Source of the DNA: Streptomyces sp. LBL
Lineage (GTDB): Bacteria; Actinomycetota; Actinomycetes; Streptomycetales; Streptomycetaceae
NCBI RefSeq assembly: GCF_029893585.1
Contig: NZ_JARXYX010000039.1
Coordinates: 28,565 to 92,564, forward strand
Reading direction: 5' to 3'
DNA: 64,000 nt
This document shows, piece after piece, positions 55,001 through 61,000 of the stretch. The notes under the pieces are model-generated. The model searched no databases. It had not been told where the DNA came from and saw only the letters and a list, made by a program, of their open reading frames with translations. Numbering within the stretch: position 1 is the stretch's first letter; the number at the start of each line of letters is the position of its first letter. The translations under genes and the position numbers were made by a program.

Positions 55001-58000
55001 GAACCGCCGCGACAGCACGCCGGAGGTCGAGCAGCTCGTCGCCCGCGTCGACAATCCGAACGACAACGGCATGATCAGCGTCGGCGGCGGCAGCGGGTAC
55101 GGCTACGTCGACTACAACGTCAATCCCGGCGGGGGCAGCAACACACGCGAAGTCGGCTGGACCTGGGGCCGGCACTCCTGGGGCCACGGCGACACGGCAT
55201 ACCCGTCCCGCGCCGCTGCGCTCGCTGCACTGGTCCGCTCGTATGACAGCGACCCCGAGACCCGCGGAGAGCGCACGTGGGGCCGCAAGCGCCGCGTGTT
55301 TGTCCCGAAGATGTTCGCGGAGCTGTACCAGAACGAGCGTCTGAAGGACCGGCTCGCCAACGCGAGCCAGGAACGGCAGTACCTCTACAGCCTGTTCAAG
55401 GACCGGTACGGCTGGGACGACGGCGTGAACCCTCTCGTGCCCGATGGCAAGAAGGGCCGCAACATCAAGGGCCGAACCCTGCACATTCCCGAGGGCCTCC
55501 TCGCCGAGTTCAACCGGGTGACGGAGGAGCTGTCGCGGGAGGTGTCCGTACGGGCCACGGACCGGGACGCGGACAGCACGGACCGGCAGAAGGCCAAGAC
55601 GCGACTCGCGTCCATCAATGTGGCTCTGCACGCGATTGAGGCGACGCGCGAGCAAGTCCGCAACAATGGCGGGAACGACGACCAAAAGGTCATCTCCCGC
55701 GAGGAGATCGAGGCACAGCAGGCCGCGCTCCGTGAAGCGCTGGGAGGCGACGAGGATGAACATGTACAGCCCGACGGTCCGGGATCACTGGCGGACGTAC
55801 CGGCCGCAGGAGTGGGCGGCGATGACCGATCCGGAGGCGTTCGTGGAGACGAAGGCCCGGGAGATCGAGACGCGGATTCTGGTGGCCGAGGAGGCGCTGG
55901 AGAAGACGGTTCCGGAGCCGACGGCGTACGAGGATCAGGTCGGCCGGATCAAGCAGATCAGGGCGGACGCAACGGCAATGGTTCTGGCGGAGCTTCTGCC
56001 CGAGCCGGAGCCCGGGGCGGAGACAGCGCCGGAGCAGACGCCGATGGAGCAGCACCTGCAGGAGATCAGGGACCTGATGTACGACGCGTAGCGCGGTTCC
56101 GGCCTGACCCGGCCGACGCGCCCAAGGGCCCGCGCGCCCGTGCAACCTCCAACGTCGAGGCCATCCGCGTCCTCAAGACGCTGGAGTCCGAGAACCGGCC
56201 AGCAACCGACGACGAAAAGCGCATCCTCGCCCGCTGGTCCGGGTGGGGCTCGGTACCGATCCTCTTCGCCACCGAGCCGAACGAGAAGGAGCCCCGCTAC
56301 CAGCAGGGCGGTGTCCGGTACGGCAAGTTCGCCCGGGACCATGAGCGCTGGTCCGAATACAGCGACATCCGCAGTGAGCTGCAGCGCGTGCTCACGCCGG
56401 TGGAGTTCCGGCAGGCCTCCCGCGGTGTGCTGTCCATGCACTACACGCCGCAGCCCATCGCCGAGGCGATGTGGGACGGACTTCGCGCGTTCGGCTTCGA
56501 CCGCGGAGACGTCCTGGAGGCCGGTTCCGGCGCGGGCACCTTCTTCGGCGTCGCGCCCAATGGTGCGCGCCTGACCGGTGTCGAGCTGGACCCGACCACC
56601 GCCCGGATCGCCCAAGCGATCTACCCGCACGCCAACGTCCTTACCGAATCCTTCGCGGAGACCGATGCCCGGCCGGGCACCTTTGACGCCGCAATCGGCA
56701 ACGTCCCCTTCGCCCGGGTCCCGTTCGACGACAAGCGTTACCCCGCCGAGAACCTGCACAACGGGTTCGTCACCAAGGAGATCGCCCTAGTCCGGCCCGG
56801 CGGCATCACCGCCGTCATCACCTCCCGCCAGACCCTCGACTCCAAGGGCGACAAGGCCCGCCGCCAGATGGCCAAGTACGGCGACCTGGTCGGCGCGGTC
56901 CGCCTGCCCTCCGGCGTCTTCAACGACGCCGGCACCGGCGTCACCACCGACGTCCTCGTCTTCCGCCGCCGGGAGGACGGCACCGAGCCGGCCGACACGT
57001 CATGGCTGGACGCCCCCGAGCGGGACCTCAACGGCACGCCGCACCACATCAACGCCTACTTCGACGAGCACCCCGAACACATCCTGGGCACGCTGACCAC
57101 CCAGTCCGGCCCGTACGGGCCCGAGGTGACCGTCAAGGGAGACCCGGCGAAGGCCTCCGAACAGCTCCGCGCCGCCCTCGACGACATCGCCACCAAGGCG
57201 AAGGCCGACGGCCGCGGTTACGAGCCGCACCCCGACGGCGACAACCGCCCGGAAGTGCAGCTCCAGACCGCCCGGGAGAAGCACGCGAACGACTGGACCG
57301 GCCGCCTCTACGAGGGCGACGACGGCCAGTTCTATCAGCACGTCAACGGCGCCGAGCCGGTCTTGTTGAAGCCGGCCGACGGCAACACCGCCCAGCTCCG
57401 CGACCTCATGCAGCTCCGCGACGTCGCCGCCGAGCTGCGTGAACTGGACCGGAAGAACGACGAGGAGGAGCGCGCCGAGGCCCTGCGCGCCCAGCTCCGC
57501 GACCTCCACGTCGCCTACGTCGAGAAGTACGGCCCCCTGTCCAAGCCGGGCCAGCACCGCACCAGGGGTGGCCGGCCGACTGCGTGGGGCTACTTCCGGG
57601 CCGACCCGGACGCCGCGGCGGTTCTCGCCCTGGAACGGTGGGACGCCGGCAAAGGCGAGCCGGTGCTCTCCCGCATCTTCACCGAGCGGGCCGCCGCCCG
57701 GCGTCAGCCACTGTCGTCCACCGACGACCCGAAGGCGGCCCTGGCCGCAGTCGTCGCCTCACACGGCGAGGTGGACCTCGGGGAGATCTCCCGCCTCCTC
57801 AACCTCGACCCCCAGGAGACGGTGAAGCGCCTCGGCAATGAGGTCTTCGTCGACCCTGCGACCGGCCGCCTCGAGCTGGCCGGCGCCTACCTCTCCGGTG
57901 CCGTCCGCGACAAGCTCGACGCCGCCCGGAAGGCCGCCGAGACCGACCCGGCATTCGCGGTCAACGTGGCCGCGCTGGAGGCCGTGCAGCCGCCGGACCG

Positions 58001-61000
58001 CACCATCGGCCAGTTCACGCCGGAGATGGGCGCCCATTGGACGCCTCCAGAGCTTCTGCAGGGCTTTCTGCGCGAGTACCTGGGCGACCGCACCCTGAAC
58101 GTCGCGCACGATGACCGGTACGGCTGGATTCTCAACACGGGCCGCGTGCCCGAGGCCAACAACCTCATGTACGGCGTCCCGGCCGACCCGAAGAAGGGCA
58201 CCCGGGGCAAGAACGCAGTTGAGATCGCCCGCGCGCTCCTCGGCTTCGGTTCGCTGACCGTCTACGAGGACGACAAGCGCAAGGAAGTCGACGAGGCGAC
58301 TTCCCGTCTGATCCGGCAGAAGGCCGACCAGATGCGGGCCGAGTTCGCCAAGTACGCCACGGCGAACGCCGAGCGGCTGAGCGTCCTGACCGACTCGTAC
58401 AACCGCATCATGAACGGGCACGTCGTCCGTTCATACGAGGGCATGTCGCCCACGCTCGAGGGCTTCACCCCCGACCGGAACCCGCACCCCTGGCAGCGCT
58501 CCGGCGCGGCCCGGATGCAGTTCGAGCGGGGCGTGATCCTCGCCCACGAGGTGGGCCTCGGCAAGACGTCGACGCTCGTTATGGGCACCCAGGCGCTCAA
58601 GGCATCCGGGCAGATCGAAAAGCCCATGGCCGTGGTGCCGAACCACCTGGCACGGCAGTGGTACAACGAGGCCCGGTTCCTGTACCCGAACGCCGATGTC
58701 CACCTGATCACCTCGGCGGACCTGGCCGGTGACCGGCGCGGCAGCACGCTGGAGTGGCTGCGCGCCAACAGGCCGGACCTGGTCATCTTCACCGAAGAGG
58801 CGTTCGGCTCGATCAAGATGAGCCCGGAGGCTCAGGACGACTACGAGTTCCGGGAGCTGGAGGGGCTGCGCGAGCAGCTTGACCGCCAGTACGAGGACGC
58901 CGACAACCCGAGCCACCCGTTCATCGTCGCGAAGATCGAGCAGCGCATCGCGACGGTCAGCAAGAACATCAACAAGAACGCCTCCCCGATGCGGAAGCCG
59001 GGCGAGACGTACTGGGATGACCTCGGCTTCGACTACTTCGTCGTCGACGAGGCTCATCGGTACAAGGGCGTCGGTTTCCGCTCGAAGGAGGCCGGCGGCG
59101 ACCCGGCATCCATCCGCGGCGTCGACCTGCATCAGAAGACCACCGACCTGCACCGGCGCCGCCAGGGCCGAACCACGATCACGCTCGCCACCGGCACGCC
59201 GCTGTCGAACTCGATCAGCGAGCAGTTCACCATGCTCCAGTTCGCGGCTCCGTGGGTGCTGGACGCCTACAAGGCGGGCGCCCCGGACCTGTGGGCCAAC
59301 ACCTTCGGCCGCAAGACCCTGCGCATCGAGAATGCCCCTGACGGCTCTGGCCTCCGCGTCGTGGAGCGGTTCTCCGAGTTCCACAACAAGCGCGCCATGA
59401 AGACCATGTGGGGCCTGGTCGCGGACACCAAGCGCGGTGACGACGTCGGCATTCCCCGGCCGAAGGTCAAGGGCGGCGCCCCCAACCTGGTCATGGTCGA
59501 CGCGACGTCCGACCAGAAGAAGCGTCTCAAGGGGCTCGTCGCCCGCGGCCGCGCGATCCATAGCGGTGAGGTCGACCGCCACGAGGACAACATGCTCGCG
59601 GTGTCCAACGAGGGCACCAGCGTGGCCTTGGACCCGCGGCTGGTCGACGCCAAGGCACCGCCCGGCAACAAGCTCAAGGCCGTCGCGGACCGGCACATCG
59701 AGCGGTACCACGCCAACAAGAACCGGGTCTATCCGGTCGCCTACGACAGCCTCGTAAACCACCCCGTCCCCGGCGCCCTCCAGATGGTTTTCCTGAACGA
59801 AGGCGTCCCGGGCGGCAAGAACAAGGGCAACTTCGACGCCTACGCCGAACTCAAGCGGCTCATGGTGGCCGGTGGCATCCCCGAGGACAAGATCGCCTTT
59901 GTCCAGGACGCCAAGAAGTCCGGCAAGCCCGAGGACATGACGGAGCTGTTCCGCCGCGCCCGTGAGGGCGAGATCGCCGTCATGATCGGCTCCAGCGCCG
60001 TCGCGGGCACGGGCATGAACGCCCAGGACCGCATGATCTCCCTCTCGCACGTCGACCTCGACTGGGGCGCCGCGCAGATGGAGCAGCGCAACGGCCGCGT
60101 CCTGCGCTACGGCAACATGAACCCCGAGGTCGAGATCGACATCTTCGCGACCAAGGGCTCCATGGACGGCTGGAAGGCCGGATTCGTCGCCACGAAGGCC
60201 GAGGGCCTGATCGACATCCAGCGGCCGGAGCCGGAGGACGGCGACTCCAGCGACGTCGTCCAGGAGATCGACGGCGCCGAGTTCGACTACGAGACGATGG
60301 AAGCCGAGATCGGCGGCAACCCCTACATGAGCCAGCTCATGAAGGCCCGCCGCAAGCTCAAGGACCTCGAGATCGACCAGCACAACGAGACCGCCGAGCG
60401 CATCCGCCGCTCCGAAGCCCTCACTGAGCTGCGCGAGGAGGCCCAAGCCACGCGCGACGGCATCCAGCGGCGTGAGCAGGCTCTGCCCCGCATCCGCGAA
60501 GCCGGCGACCGGTTCAGCATGACCATCGGCGGCTCTCCGTACGGCGAGCGCTCCGACGCGGGCAAGGCCATGCACCGGCAGATCACCACCCGCCTCCTGG
60601 AGCACGACCGCGAGGGCATGAGCGACTGGCACGTCCTCGGCCAGTTCCGGGGCCTGGACTTCGGCGTCCGTACTGAGCGTGACGCGGAAGGGAAGCTCAT
60701 CGCTCACGTCGGGTTCCCCGACCTGCGGAACTCCGACTTCGAGCGGACCGTGGAGGACCTGAAGAAGAAGGGCGCAGGGTCGGGCATGATCACCCGTCTC
60801 GGCAACGCCCTCGACAAGGCCCCCATGCTGCAGGACTCGGACCGGGCCAAGGTCCCGGAGCTGGACGAGCAGATAGCCCTCCTCCAGTCCGCGCACGCAG
60901 CCGCGGACCTCACGCCGCAGATGGACCACGCTCGTAAGCGGTCGCACCTGCTCGAGGAGATCGTCGCCCGCATCACCGATCTCGACGCGAAGCCGGAGAT

